A stretch of 64,000 bases of DNA from Loxodes magnus. Taxonomy: Eukaryota; Ciliophora; Karyorelictea; Loxodida; Loxodidae. The notes beneath the pieces are model-generated. The model saw only the letters and a program-made list of their open reading frames with translations. It was not told the DNA's origin and made no database searches. The stretch spans positions 186,001 to 250,000 of the forward strand of contig CAMPDV010000441.1 of the NCBI GenBank assembly GCA_946699065.1, in the 5' to 3' direction. A program made the translations under genes and the position numbers. Positions 13,227-24,618 of this stretch are shown here, in pieces (position 1 is the stretch's first letter; each line of letters starts with the position of its first letter).

Positions 13227-14289
13227 ACACTATAACTATTATTCCCTTCTATTAAAATGATAAAAATGTATAAATGAGAATATAAATGACTATATTTAAT
13301 TAGGCTAAAAAGCATTGAAAGATTGATAGTAGTATATTTAATGGTAAATAGAATTATATCTAAGCATAATAGAAAATATAGTTAGGTAATTTAATAAAAT
13401 AGTAAGTTTGAAAATATAAATTAGTTAAATTTTCTTATAAACTAGCTTATTTATATAGATAATTTTAAAAAATATAAGGGATTTAACAATTAAAGTTTAT
13501 GCTTGTTCTGAATAAATTGTTCTGATTAATGATTTATAATTAAGATTAAAGCTTTTAATTATGAATGTAGATTTAATTATCTTATTTACCATATTTTCCT
13601 TTAGTTCAAATGCTATTCCATTATTTAATATATGCTTTATGTTTATACAATTACTAAGCCTAAGATATGCATAGTTTATTAAAGTATAGATGAATACTTC
13701 TAAAATATTAGAAATTAAATAAAAGTATATTAGCATCTTCTTATTTATTTATATTTAATATATTATATTCTTCTTTATTATTATTTCTCTAAATCATTCT
13801 CTTTATTTAGTAAACATATACACTCTTTACTTATATACTTATTAAACATCTCCTTTTATACTAATATTTATTTATATTACTTATTTGGAGTATCAAATTA
13901 AAGGTAAATACTATTAACTAATAATTGAATGAGTAAAGTATTTAAAGAGTTTAACATTTCTTTTTATGGGCCTTTCAAATAAAAAGCATCTGAATAAGCA
14001 ATGAAGTCTATTAGTATAATATGCATTTATCCTATATAATATAATTCACTAATATTAAGCATATTTATAGGTTCATTGCATAATTTACTTATCTTTATAT
14101 TTTAAAGTATTTACTATTAAGTTAAATCAAATTAATATAGCTAAGACTTAGCTATACCAATCAAAATTGTAGAGTTATACTTTTTTAGTTTGTATGATAT
14201 CTAAAATATATTTAAAATGCTTATTTGAGCAGTCAAAAGAATATAAGAAATTTAATCTTAATAGCCAAATAAAAAGAAATAAAAATAGT
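13227..14289. other. AT-rich spacer
   Basis: No supportable gene. A minus-strand frame at 13497-13736 is open by chance and has no recognisable content. Confidence 0.3.
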
Positions 14290-14529
14290 AAATATAATTT
14301 TAAGATTAAGCTATAAATTAGAGAAACTAAGTATTTTATATCTTTTTCTAACTTTTAAATTTAGAATCTTTTCTAAAAATTAAATAACTTTATCAATTTT
14401 TATAAATATATTTTTATAATTTAACTAGCTTAATTTTAAAGAAATTGCTCCACATAAATATACTCTAGAAGAGATAAAAATAACTTAAATAGATTATAAA
14501 CTAAAATTTAAGCTACCTTATTCCTTTGG

Positions 14530-14893
14530 AAACAGATTGATGATTCGCTATTTTCTATGCATTCTTAAAATGGTAAAGATGTGATTACTTTTGGTCCTTT
14601 TCATTCAGAGCCAAATCTTAAAATTTCGCATTTATTAGGGCTAGAATAACTTGTTAAGCAATCTAGTTGATGATTATACTGTGCAATAAGATTTTTATCT
14701 ATTGATTTTTCTATAATTAACAAAGAGTATCAGATATAGATGTGAATGGACATTCCTTAGTTCCATAAGAAAAGCTAGTTAGAGCTTGTCAAACATTTCC
14801 TTTATTGTTACATAGATTTATTATAATTTTTTCTTTGGAAGCTGAGAAAAGCAAAATAAAGATTAATAATATAAGTTATTTGCCCTACAACAT
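14530..14893 (-). pseudogene. N-terminal relic of the large membrane-protein family (A)
   Basis: From the ATG complementary to 14891-14893 the translation gives a hydrophobic leader (MLQGKQLILLIFILLFSASK), then YGTKECPFTSISDTL (cf. IGTKEYPFTDLSAAI in copy 1), HQLDCL, CEILRFGSEWKGPKVIT (cf. CDILRGGFKWQGSKTIT) and CIENSES.ICFQ. A one-base shift separates the EYPF-like block from the HQLDCL block. Homology fades after the ICFQ block, near 14530. The conserved Trp of SEW is TGA. It is closer to relic B at 44 kb than to the full-length copies. It lies inside the inverted-repeat segment. Confidence 0.7.
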
Positions 14894-14907
14894 TTAAATA
14901 TAGTTAA

Positions 14908-17619
14908 TAGTTAAAAATAAAAGATAAGCTTATATTTATCTTTAGTTTGTACCTGCTTATGATTGCATATAATTATAAGGAGTTAATTTAAATAAATAGA
15001 GAAAGTCAAAGATCCTTCTTTAATAATTTAACTTAAAACTAAATTTATTTGGTATAGCTAAATTTTAGATTAAGAGGTAAATTAAGTTTAATTTAATTTG
15101 AATATTTTCTTTTATAAACTTATGTTTTCATCTAAGAATTAAATAAAAGGTATTTGTAGCAAACTAAGCAATATAGTTATTAAATAAGTTATAAGGTTTA
15201 AATTAAATTTAACTTTATTTTATTTTTAACTAGGAAAAAAGGGAAATAGATATAAATTATAAAAAATAATTTGGTGAATGGCTCTTTGAAGATTATATTA
15301 AAGAAATTAAAATCTAAAATTATCAAGCGAGTTCTTATTTTAATTTTTTAATTTTCCCCAAAGAAATAGCAGTTTCCAGTCTAAGACAGGATTAATGATA
15401 CAAGACCAAATTTATTAATAATTTATGTATATAATAAAAAAATTGTTAGATACTCTAGTAAAAGAGCAAACATTTAAGATTTAGGAATTTTAGATTTACA
15501 ATATTCAATTTTTCTTAGTTATATAGAAGAACATTTAGTTAAATAAAAAAACCTTGCACTGTCTTTAAATTTATCATGGCTTTGATCTAATGTATGCTAA
15601 ACATTTTAAATAAAATTAATAGATATTAATAATTTCTTATATCTGGAAGAAAAACTAAATAATTTAGACTTCTCTTTAAATTTTTTTTATTTAATTTAAA
15701 TACGAAAAAATAGCATACATCATATTAGATGCCTGCTTATATTTCTATTTTTATATAAAATTTATAATAATCATAAGTAGATTCATACTGATTACTCAGT
15801 TATTTTAAGTCAAATTTTATTTAAATTTATTAGATATTATTTTTTATGATTTTTATCTCGTTTAAGGATGCTAAAAATCTATTAAATTATTATATCAAAA
15901 ATTATTAAGCTTAAATAAAGTTAAAACTCATATATGTCTTGCTATCCTACAATCAATTCATAAAAGATTACTTATTTCTTAGATAATCTTTCTTATTTAT
16001 TATACATTTTTACAAAATATTTTTCAATCTTTTGAAAATTTATTTTATTAGCATTAATTGATTAATTCCTTAGTAGTATTAGATTGTGTGAAATGAAAGT
16101 TCTTGCAGATAAATACTTAAATCGTTCTACAATAATAATTTATTAATTTCTATCTTATATGACAGCATAACCATAATCATATTCTTTATAAACTACTTTA
16201 ATAGTTGCTATTCTATTTTGTCTTTAAAAATCATTTATTCTTTTGTTAGAAGGCTGCTTTTATAATTATTTCTGCTTTTGCTATTTAAAATTATAAATTA
16301 TATTAACTAGATTGATTTTACATCATTTTAGTTGATAGTGCTAGTCATAGATTTTTATATTATTTTCAAAGCAAAACAATTAAATTTAATAGTAGTAATT
16401 GTTGATTCCAGTTTCTTTTAATTATTTAAGAAACCTATTAATTTATTAGATATCCATAAAAAATATCTTATATCTAACTAATTCTATTAATGAGATAACT
16501 TAAATTTCTTTCAATTAGATTTTTATATTTTAAAACTATTAAATTTAGGAAATTTATGATTGATGCTTTCTTAGATACTAACCAAAGAAACTTTGATGAA
16601 TAAAAATTACTCTAAATGTATTTCTCTTAAAATTCTCATTTTAAACATTTTTTAATTACTTTAAGACATAATATTCAACCAAAAAATAATATGAGATGAC
16701 TTGTAGTTACTACATTTAAAATGATATAATTAAAAAATATAAATAAATAAATAAGCTATTAAGCTATTTAATTTACCTATATACATTGATTTTATGCTTA
16801 TTTGATACTTTAAGTTGTAGGAGTTTAGCATTTAAGTTTATTTATAAATATAAGTAATTTAAAAGTATTCGAAAATTAAATTATCTTCACTAATAATAGT
16901 TCTTCTTTAATATTTTAGCAGCAATAGATACTCAAAACTTGAATTAATAAATTAATGTTTAAAAAAAAAATTAGCAAACCTAGAGGTATAAATTAGATAA
17001 ATAGCATGATACTTTATTAGTAGAGTTAATTTTATCTTAATAAGATAAGATAATTATTGCAATTATCAAATAAAAATATCTAAAACATTATTTTACAATA
17101 GATTGGATAAACATTGTGTGCTTTATAGAAACCTCTAAATAAAATTTAAGACTAGTAAACAATGTTTTAACTTAGAATAAGATAAGCTTAAATTATATTA
17201 ATTAAGGATTATATTTACTTTTTTATTATAAAACATGATATTAAAATAGATTTATACTGTTATTAAGAATATTAAATTCATATCTTCTAGTATTGCTTTC
17301 AATATTTTTAAGATTTGGATATGATTTCTAAGAATATTTTAAAACTAATGAAAGTTACTCAAAATTATCGTTAATGGAAAATTTTTTATAAATCTTTGAA
17401 ATTATTTTAAACTATGGAAAGGACGCTAATTGTATGCTTGAACTTTATCTTATAAAAGAAATGAGTTGAAGCTATAAAAATAAATACATGCTAGACAATA
17501 TTTAGCTTTTAGCTTAATGGGTTTATTTTTCTATAGTAGAATCATGGTAAAATTAACTTAATTTAAACTATTTATTTAGTTTATCATATTATCGCTTATT
17601 TATTTAATAAATGTCAAAA
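14908..17619. other. AT-rich spacer
   Basis: No gene is supportable. Short stretches, such as around 15350-15420 and 16090-16200, read as plausible peptides, but under a code without fixed stops this has no weight. Confidence 0.3.
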
Positions 17620-17691
17620 GGGCTGTTCCGGGAATTGAACCCGGGACCTCTCGCACCCTAAGCGAGAATCATACCACTAGACCAAACAACC
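17620..17691 (-). tRNA. tRNA-Pro (anticodon AGG)
   Basis: The reverse strand folds as a complete cloverleaf. The acceptor stem GGTTGTT pairs with AACAGCC, the D arm carries GGTCTAGTGGTAT, the anticodon stem CTCGC/GCGAG encloses TTAGGGT (anticodon AGG), and the T arm is CCCGGGTTCAATTCCCGGG-like with a canonical B box. The discriminator is C, followed by a short T run as a Pol III terminator. No CCA is encoded. The sequence is identical to the copy at 42812-42883. Confidence 0.95.
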
Positions 17692-19729
17692 TGTTAATTT
17701 AATGGTAAGTAATTGCTTTAAAATGTTGCTAATACAGATAGTTTCTAATTTTCATCTAGCTACTTTAATACTAAATTTGAAATAGATAAAGCTTTTTTAA
17801 TACTTCTATCTACTAAATTAAACTTTTATTATGTAATATCTATTTTACATACCAAACAATAAATGAAGATAATAGCATCACTATGATAGACTTTAGTCTT
17901 TATAATAGAAAGATAATATCAATAATAAAAGCTAAATAGATCAAAACACATATTTACTTAATTGATTCTCTTCAATTCTAATGTTATTCTAGTTCCAAGT
18001 CAGCTTGCTTCACTTAAAAAGCTTCTTAAAGGTATAAATAGAATTTAACAATGTTGCTAAAATATTATCACACAATGCTTATATAGTTATAAAGTATTTA
18101 ATTTAAGGAAGACAGGATAAATAAATAAATATTATTGCTTACAATAAATTGAAATAGCTTAAATATTACTAGCTATCATATTTTAGTTATTAAGTTTAAT
18201 TTAAATCTGAAATTATACTATAAATTACTTGATGTATTGAGAAAATATAAAGGAATTAGGTAAATAATTAGTTTTAAAGAAATAATAGAAGCTTTTATAT
18301 TTACTTAGCTAAATATGTTTCATACCTTATATTTGCATACAAGTATATAAATTTAATATGAATAATTATTAACTTCATTAATAAACTAAGTCTAAGAATT
18401 CTAGTTAAGCATATTTAATCCAATAAATAAAGTTTAAGGATATATTCTTTAATACTTTATGCTTGCATTATTTATAACTTATTATGATATTCAAAGAATC
18501 TCTATTTGTAATTATAGAATTTTATTTTTTACTTATTTCATTTAGATATTAAAAACGTAAAAAGTAAACATCAGGCATTAGACCTAGTTTCAGGAAAATT
18601 TACAATAAGATTGAAAAATGAACAATAAATAAATGAAAGCTGAGAATATAGCCTAGATGAATTACACCATCTAAAATAAATAGAGTCTTTTAGACTTAAA
18701 AGATAGATACTTAATAATATTAAGAAAGAAAGATTAAGAGAATAGAATAAAGCAATATGATTTTGAGTTTACTTAGGAAAGTAAAAACTAATATTACCTT
18801 AAAACAATTTATAAAAGGTAACTATTCCTCTTTTTATAACCTTAATCATAAACATAAAAAACTAATTAATGTCAAGAGTACATAGACACTAGTTTAAAAA
18901 CCCAATCTCTTAAGTTTTTATTAATATATAAAAAATTAAAGTAGATAATAAAGCTATTTATCAAACAAAACTTTATAGCTGTGCTTTAAAACTTTATACT
19001 TTTCATTTAGTAAAAGTTTCTTTTTGCTATATAATTTTAAATCCAAATTTCATAAAATAAATCTTATAACTCTTGCAAATAAAAATTCCTAACTTAAAAG
19101 TTCTATTAAATTATATAAAATACTAGATTAAAATTAAATATCTTTAAAAGTTTTTTATTTATCTTTATAAATAAAAGCAAAGCATAGAAGAAACTACACT
19201 CTATTGACTAATAATTATTTTCAGATCCTAAATTACTAGTTAATTTTTACTTTAGTTTAAAGTTTTCCTTATTTTCGCGTGAATCTTAGCTATATATAGT
19301 ATTCTAAGATTCAAAGTAGAAGTTTGAATTGATATAAATTCTAAAATCAAGTTTATAGTATAAACCTTTAAAATATGTGAAAGTAATCTTTAATTAAATA
19401 AGTATAATAATATAATTGCTTTATAAAGAGCAGATATTGCTTTATTTATTAAAGTGAAATAAGAAGATATTAGAATATACTTATTTATTTGACATACTTT
19501 CTAGCTGCTTAGTTCTTTTAATTTAATAATGAACTCATTTATTACTATTTAATCCTATAATTATAAATACCTTTTCGTTAATTAATTCTCTATTATATAA
19601 ACTTATTATGGGATTCTTTTTAAAAGCTTTGTTTATTATTTATTTCTCTTCTTCCAACAAAAATTTTATTCTTGCTAAGTTAAAAAGTTAAAGCTAAAGT
19701 ATTATAAGTTAATTAGTAAAAATAAATTC
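17692..19729. other. AT-rich spacer with one weak coding candidate
   Basis: Mostly AT-rich with nothing recognisable. At about 18547-18800 the plus strand reads a lysine- and glutamate-rich peptide (…DELHHLKQIESFRLKRQ…) of slightly higher GC. It could be a relic exon but has no family match, so it is not called as a gene. Confidence 0.25.
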
Positions 19730-20225
19730 TATCTAGATTAAAGTAGATATGAAAAAGCAAAAAGTTAATTGAGTTTATTTCAAATAAACTTAAAATTAAT
19801 TCTAATGCTGGTTATCCGACAGAATCTGATGCTGTGAAATTTTATAAGAGCTTTAAAATATCACTCTTTTGTAGATGGAGTTGGCTCAGTAGTAGAAACT
19901 CTTTTAGTTTCTGAAATAATAAAATAAATTTCAGATAAATAATTATAACTTTTTTTGATTTCCCTCTTTCCAAAGTATCAGATACTGTAGTATAACCTTA
20001 AATACTTTTGTGTAAATAAATGAAGGATAAAACAGATAGAGTACGGTTTTATAATTAAGCTTATTATGATATATTGATAAAAGTTTAAAATTGAAAATTC
20101 CAACAGAAGGAAATTAAATTTGACAAACAATAAATTTAATGAGTTGAGTAAAAACTAATTTAAATATTTAAGTTAAAAATCACTATTTAAGAACAATTAA
20201 TTTTGATAATTCCATCTCCAAAATA
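19730..20225 (+). pseudogene. Beta-tubulin relic: middle segment, inverted relative to the ends
   Basis: The plus strand carries, in order, matches to the beta-tubulin segment missing at 12387-13226. They are YEKAK.LIEFI (cf. YTEGAELIDSV), SDAVKFYKSF / HSFVDGVGSVVETLLVSE (cf. [20 protein letters not shown]), SKVSDTVV (identical to the family SKVSDTVV), ..YYDIL..SLKLKIPTEGN (cf. ALYDICFRTLKLTTPTYGD) and a final IIPSPK (cf. MVPFPRL). Frames change at least twice. It corresponds to roughly residues 102-265, complementing the other piece with only a short overlap around VPFPRL. The nearby right inverted repeat begins 150 bp downstream. Confidence 0.75.
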
Positions 20226-20376
20226 AAGCGATAATGAGTTAAATTTAATCCTTTAAATACTCTTTAAAATTTACGTTCATAACTCAAACTCTTAAAAATA
20301 ATAAATCAGCACTTGATAATAAAAATAGAATGTGCAAGGGTGATATCATATATTTCGATATTTAATAGCAACAGCA

Positions 20377-21187
20377 AATTTTGGAGAAAAATATAAGAAT
20401 AAGGAATAATTGCGAAAATGCAAAATGCTTAAATAAAAATTCCTATTTTTTGTAAAAATCCTAATAACCTAATATTTTTTGCTATCTTCTACTAAGAATA
20501 TAAAAGGCATCTTCTAGTTTAAAGGAAAAATATTAATATTTATGAGAAATTTAAAAAAGCGCAGAACAACTTTATTTAAGATGAAAGATATTAAAAGTTA
20601 AAATAAGTAATAATAAAAAAATTGACTAACTAAAATTTTATTTGTCTATTTGAAATAGCTTTATACAAATAAGCGACGCTTTTTCTTAATTACATGGCTA
20701 TTTCTAAAAATAATAAGTAAACATATATAATTTTATGATTTTTTTTTGCATTAAACAAAAAATTAAAGCCCTAAATATCAGATTAAGATAAATAATTTGC
20801 AAAGCAGATCTTCCAGTTATTTTGAAGGAAAAAGCAACAAAAATTTATATCTATTTTATTAATTAAAATTTTGATTTAATAAAAATTTTTATTAAAAACT
20901 CTTGAAAAAATTATTAAAAAAAATAAGAGATTGAAGAGCTTTTAAAGATGAAACAGTTAAAGAGTTTTTAAATAAGGAAACTTTAAAAAGGAATCTTAAT
21001 AAAGATTTTAGAGTTTTAAAGATAAAAAATAAAAATATATTAATTTATAACTAAATAATTCAATCTAATAAAAATGCTTAGAAAATATTTTTTATCTGAA
21101 TATCTTTTAGATAAGTACATTACTAAGAATTACCATTAATATCTATATTTATTTCGTATTATTTAAAAAATAACTATTCTTTTTTAA
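20377..21187 (-). repeat. Right long inverted repeat
   Basis: Reverse-complement partner of 10700-11511 (see that entry for landmarks). The inner end is AATTTTGGAGAAAAA and the outer end CTTTTTTAA. Differences from the left arm are scattered substitutions plus small indels around the poly-A/T runs. Confidence 0.85.
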
Positions 21188-21321
21188 CTTAGAATTATTT
21201 TATCTTATTTTGGATTAATTTTTTGTCAAGCTAAAGTTAAAAAATAAAGTTAACGATTTTAAGTGAAGTAGCTGATCTATCAGATTAAAGGTGAAATTAG
21301 CAATTTATTAAAATATTTTTA

Positions 21322-21836
21322 TTAAATTGCTTTGCTCATTGTTCGAAGGTGAGCAACAAGGTCATCTTCATTAGAGGTTGGGGAAGTTAAGTACCCATAA
21401 TCGACTTTATGTCTTCCTCTGCTTTGGCTTGGCCTCGAGACATAAGATTCTTATACCTTCGGCACTGACTCAATTTAAATTTAATTTAATGCTGGAACTA
21501 AAAAGAATAAAATTGCGAGCTTCATCAGAGGTGGGGAATTTAAGTACCCATAATTGACACATGTCGTCCTCTGCTTTGGTGAGGCAATGAGACACAATCC
21601 TGCCATGTCCTTGGACCTCCAACAAGTATTAAAGATACGAGTATTCTGAAATTATATCAGTATTGAACATTTTTATCAGTACTGAATAATTATACCAGTT
21701 GAACAAGGTTTATCAGTATCTGATAATTTTATCAGTAACAAACATTCTTGTCAATATGAAACATTTTTTAAAGAGCTGCGCACCAATGAGTGTGCTACGC
21801 GCTCTATAATCAAATTTATTTATTATTTATTTAAAA
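21322..21836 (+). repeat. Dispersed repeat of about 500 bp, copy A
   Basis: Nearly identical to 39523-40032 from TTGTTCGAA (about 21339) to CAAATTTATTTATT. It is GC-richer than its surroundings. Two related sub-units of about 154 bp follow each other, each with TTCAT(C/T)AGAGG, AAGTTAAGTAC, ATAAT(C/T)GAC, CCTCTGCTTTGG and GAGACA. Then come four to five imperfect repeats of the TATCAGTATTGAACATTTT type, and a GC-rich hairpin (GAGCTGCGCAC … GTGTGCTACGCGCTC). No ORF differs from noise in both copies, so it is probably a SINE-like or other non-coding element. The 5' edge before TTGTTCGAA is uncertain. Confidence 0.75.
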
Positions 21837-24547
21837 TCTTTAGGTTTATTTCAGTTGAGCATCATTCTGATCATAAGTTTTTATTCAGGAAGAGTTTGAT
21901 TTATAAGTTTAAAAAGATTGCTTATTTCCATATAGATAAAGAAGATATTAATTAATCACTATTCTTATTTATATAGAACCAAATATATAAAGTTTAAAGA
22001 AAAAGTTGATTCTTATATATAATTTATAATGATGCAATTAAAACAATTGAGCTTTGAAACATTAACTGAAGACACTTAATCAATTTATTGTTTTAAATAC
22101 TATAAGATAAGAAACTGAAAGATTGTACGCTTTATAAGAGATGCATATGTCTAATTTAGAGGAACAGGCTCAGGGATATTAATTTTTTAATTTTCTAATT
22201 AAAAGAAGAAATTCCATCAAAATAATAAAAATACTATTTGTTTTTCATTCTCCAATTTATCAAATACAGAAATAAAACCTTAAAAAGTTGCTTTGTACTA
22301 TATTAAATTAATAGAAAATACAGTTACATTTTATTTTAAATATTATTAGAATCAAAACGAAACTAATTGAATAACAAAGAAGCTTTAAATAACACTTTTA
22401 TAATGACTTTATAGTCTTAAAATTATAAAGGTATATTTACATGAATATTTATCAATCAAATACATTAAAAAAAATAAATATATGATAAAGCTTAAATTAA
22501 TTAATATTAAGACACTAAATTCTTCTGGTTTAATATAAGCTAGATTTATTTATTTATTTCATTTGATTTAATATACTAAACATTAGTCATTTTAGTTTAT
22601 AGCTTAAGTGTATAAAATTAGTATATCTATATTAATATATTAAATAGCAATTTTTTATAAACTAATTAAAAAAGAAAATTTATCCTTTCCATACAAATAA
22701 ATATCATAATTTTATAATTCTAGAAAATTAAATAAAAAGGAGAAAACATAAAACTAAAATGTTTGCAAGAAATAAGAAAAAACGGAAACCTTGCAAAAAT
22801 AGAAAAATAATAAAAACTAATAATTAAAATAAAAAATATTGTTAATTTTAAAGAGTTAAATCAGTTTTGTATTTTTAAAAAACTTATATTCATAAATACT
22901 TTTTAAGAATAATTTATAAATTTATTCTTTTAAGATACTTTGATTGAAAATAATTAAGTTTAAATGTATAATAGTTATGAGATTTAGTATTATACACTTA
23001 TTTCTTAAAGTTTATTTATCATAAAAAATAAAGAAACTAGATTTTAAGCTAAATAAATAATATTAAGATATATTATTTTATTATTTTTCTAAGAATTTGC
23101 TTTTCGAATAGTTCTTCTCGTTATGATCACTTAAAGTCCTGGATTTAATAAATTAAAAATTAGTTATAAAAGAGGAAGTTTTTGAATAATAGGATTATAG
23201 TGCTAATATTATATTTTAAGTTTTATTTAGTAAAAACTAAATTTTAAGTTTAAACTAAAATAAATGAAATAAGTCTAAATATCTAAAGTACTCTAATCTA
23301 AAAATGCTTACATAAGCCTATTAATCTATAAGTGAATTTCTATTATTATATAATTTTACATTGAAAGCATTTTATTATAGAATTGCTTTAAAGATATAAA
23401 TATGATGATTTTATAAGCTAAATTAAATAAATCTTTTATTTAATTCATATGAATTCTCTTATATAGCATTTAAATTGTTTTAGTAGGTTTGATTACTATA
23501 TATCTCATTTAGCAGAGTTATACTTATATCATATCTTCAAAGTTTCAGCTTATAGCTTATTAAATAGCATAAATTTAATTTTTAGTGAAATTAATTTAAG
23601 CTTTTAGGTCTCTACAGATGCAGATAATTAATAAAAAGAATATTATTATGTTGCTGCTTTATCTAAAGAAGATATATAAACTATTTAGAGAATTAAATCT
23701 TTTTTAACTAATCTTCCCTTATTTTCCTAAGATTATCACTTTAAAGAAAGACATTTAAATCATAATTTCTTCAAATTTTAAAAGAAAGCCTTTTCGATGC
23801 TTCATTCATTTTAAATATAAGGTAGAGTCATTTAAATAAATTAAAATTTATATTTATATTTGATATGTGAAGCATTTTTTACAGTTAAGAGACTTTGAAA
23901 GAAATAAAATGCAACTATATATTAAGAAGAAATATAGAGATTAAGCATTTTTTAGATAATTTAAATCATCATATATTTAGTTAAAATTACTATATTCCTA
24001 TCTAATATCCTCATCGCGCATAATAGTTCACTTGAATAAACAATTAATCTTCTAATAAAATATATTGTTAAATGAAAAATTTGCCTTTAGAATCTTTGAA
24101 GCTGCAAGTATTATAAATTTTATGTATTTATGGTTATTTGTCTTATTACTTAAACCTATTTCTAGAGATTTATTAAATTAGCACTTTTATTCTTAGAAAA
24201 AATTCAAAGATGAAAGAATTAGAAATAGTTTGTTAGTATGATAAACTCTTTATTTAATAAGTCATTATATTATTTATTTTTACATGCTTTTGAATGATTT
24301 ATTGATGAAAGCGTTTATATCATATTAACTAAATATTTACTAATAGTTTAAAGAAAGATAGTAACTTTATGTGTTACAATGTAAATTTAAGCATTATAAT
24401 TATATAATGCTTTTCTACCTTTAATTCCTTATATTTTTTTATTTTAAAAGTGCTAATTAAAATATTATAAAAGAGATAAATTTGCATAGCTTTTGTATTT
24501 TCCTCTTAAATTCTATATTTAAGATTTAGATTTCTTTAAGTTTAACA
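21837..24547. other. AT-rich spacer with a weak coding candidate
   Basis: No supported gene. At about 23590-23830 the plus strand reads STDADNQQKEYYYVAALSKE and a continuing polar peptide. It looks protein-like but has no family match and no boundary. Confidence 0.25.
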
Positions 24548-24618
24548 GCATTAGTGGTCTAGTGGTAGAATACTTCGTTGCCATCGAAGTGACCCGGGTT
24601 CGATTCCCGGCTGATGCA
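24548..24618 (+). tRNA. tRNA-Gly (anticodon GCC)
   Basis: Complete cloverleaf. The acceptor GCATTAG pairs with CTGATGC, the D arm has GTGGTCTAGTGGTAG, the anticodon stem CTTCG/CGAAG encloses TTGCCAT (anticodon GCC), and the T arm is CCCGGGTTCGATTCCCGG. The discriminator is A, followed by CTTTT as a Pol III terminator. Confidence 0.95.

Larger units (their letters stand above)
10700..21187. mobile_element. 10.5 kb segment bounded by long inverted repeats
   Basis: Two inverted repeats of about 812 bp (10700-11511 and 20377-21187) face each other around an 8.9 kb interior. The interior holds a beta-tubulin pseudogene in two pieces, an N-terminal relic of the large membrane-protein family and a tRNA-Pro gene. 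No transposase, integrase or polymerase is recognisable. No target duplication is seen at the outer ends (left context tcataaa, right context cttagaa). It may be a transposon with long terminal repeats that lost its genes, or simply a large inverted duplication. Confidence 0.5.

Noticed and set aside
14908..17619. Numerous long open frames when TAA, TAG and TGA are read as sense
   Set aside because: Under this code nearly every frame of AT-rich DNA is open and reads as a Q/I/N/K-rich peptide, so openness was not used as evidence.
10700..21187. Identification of the inverted-repeat segment as a Tlr or Polinton element
   Set aside because: Only the long inverted repeats fit. No polymerase, integrase, ATPase or capsid gene is visible, and the code differs from that of Tetrahymena.
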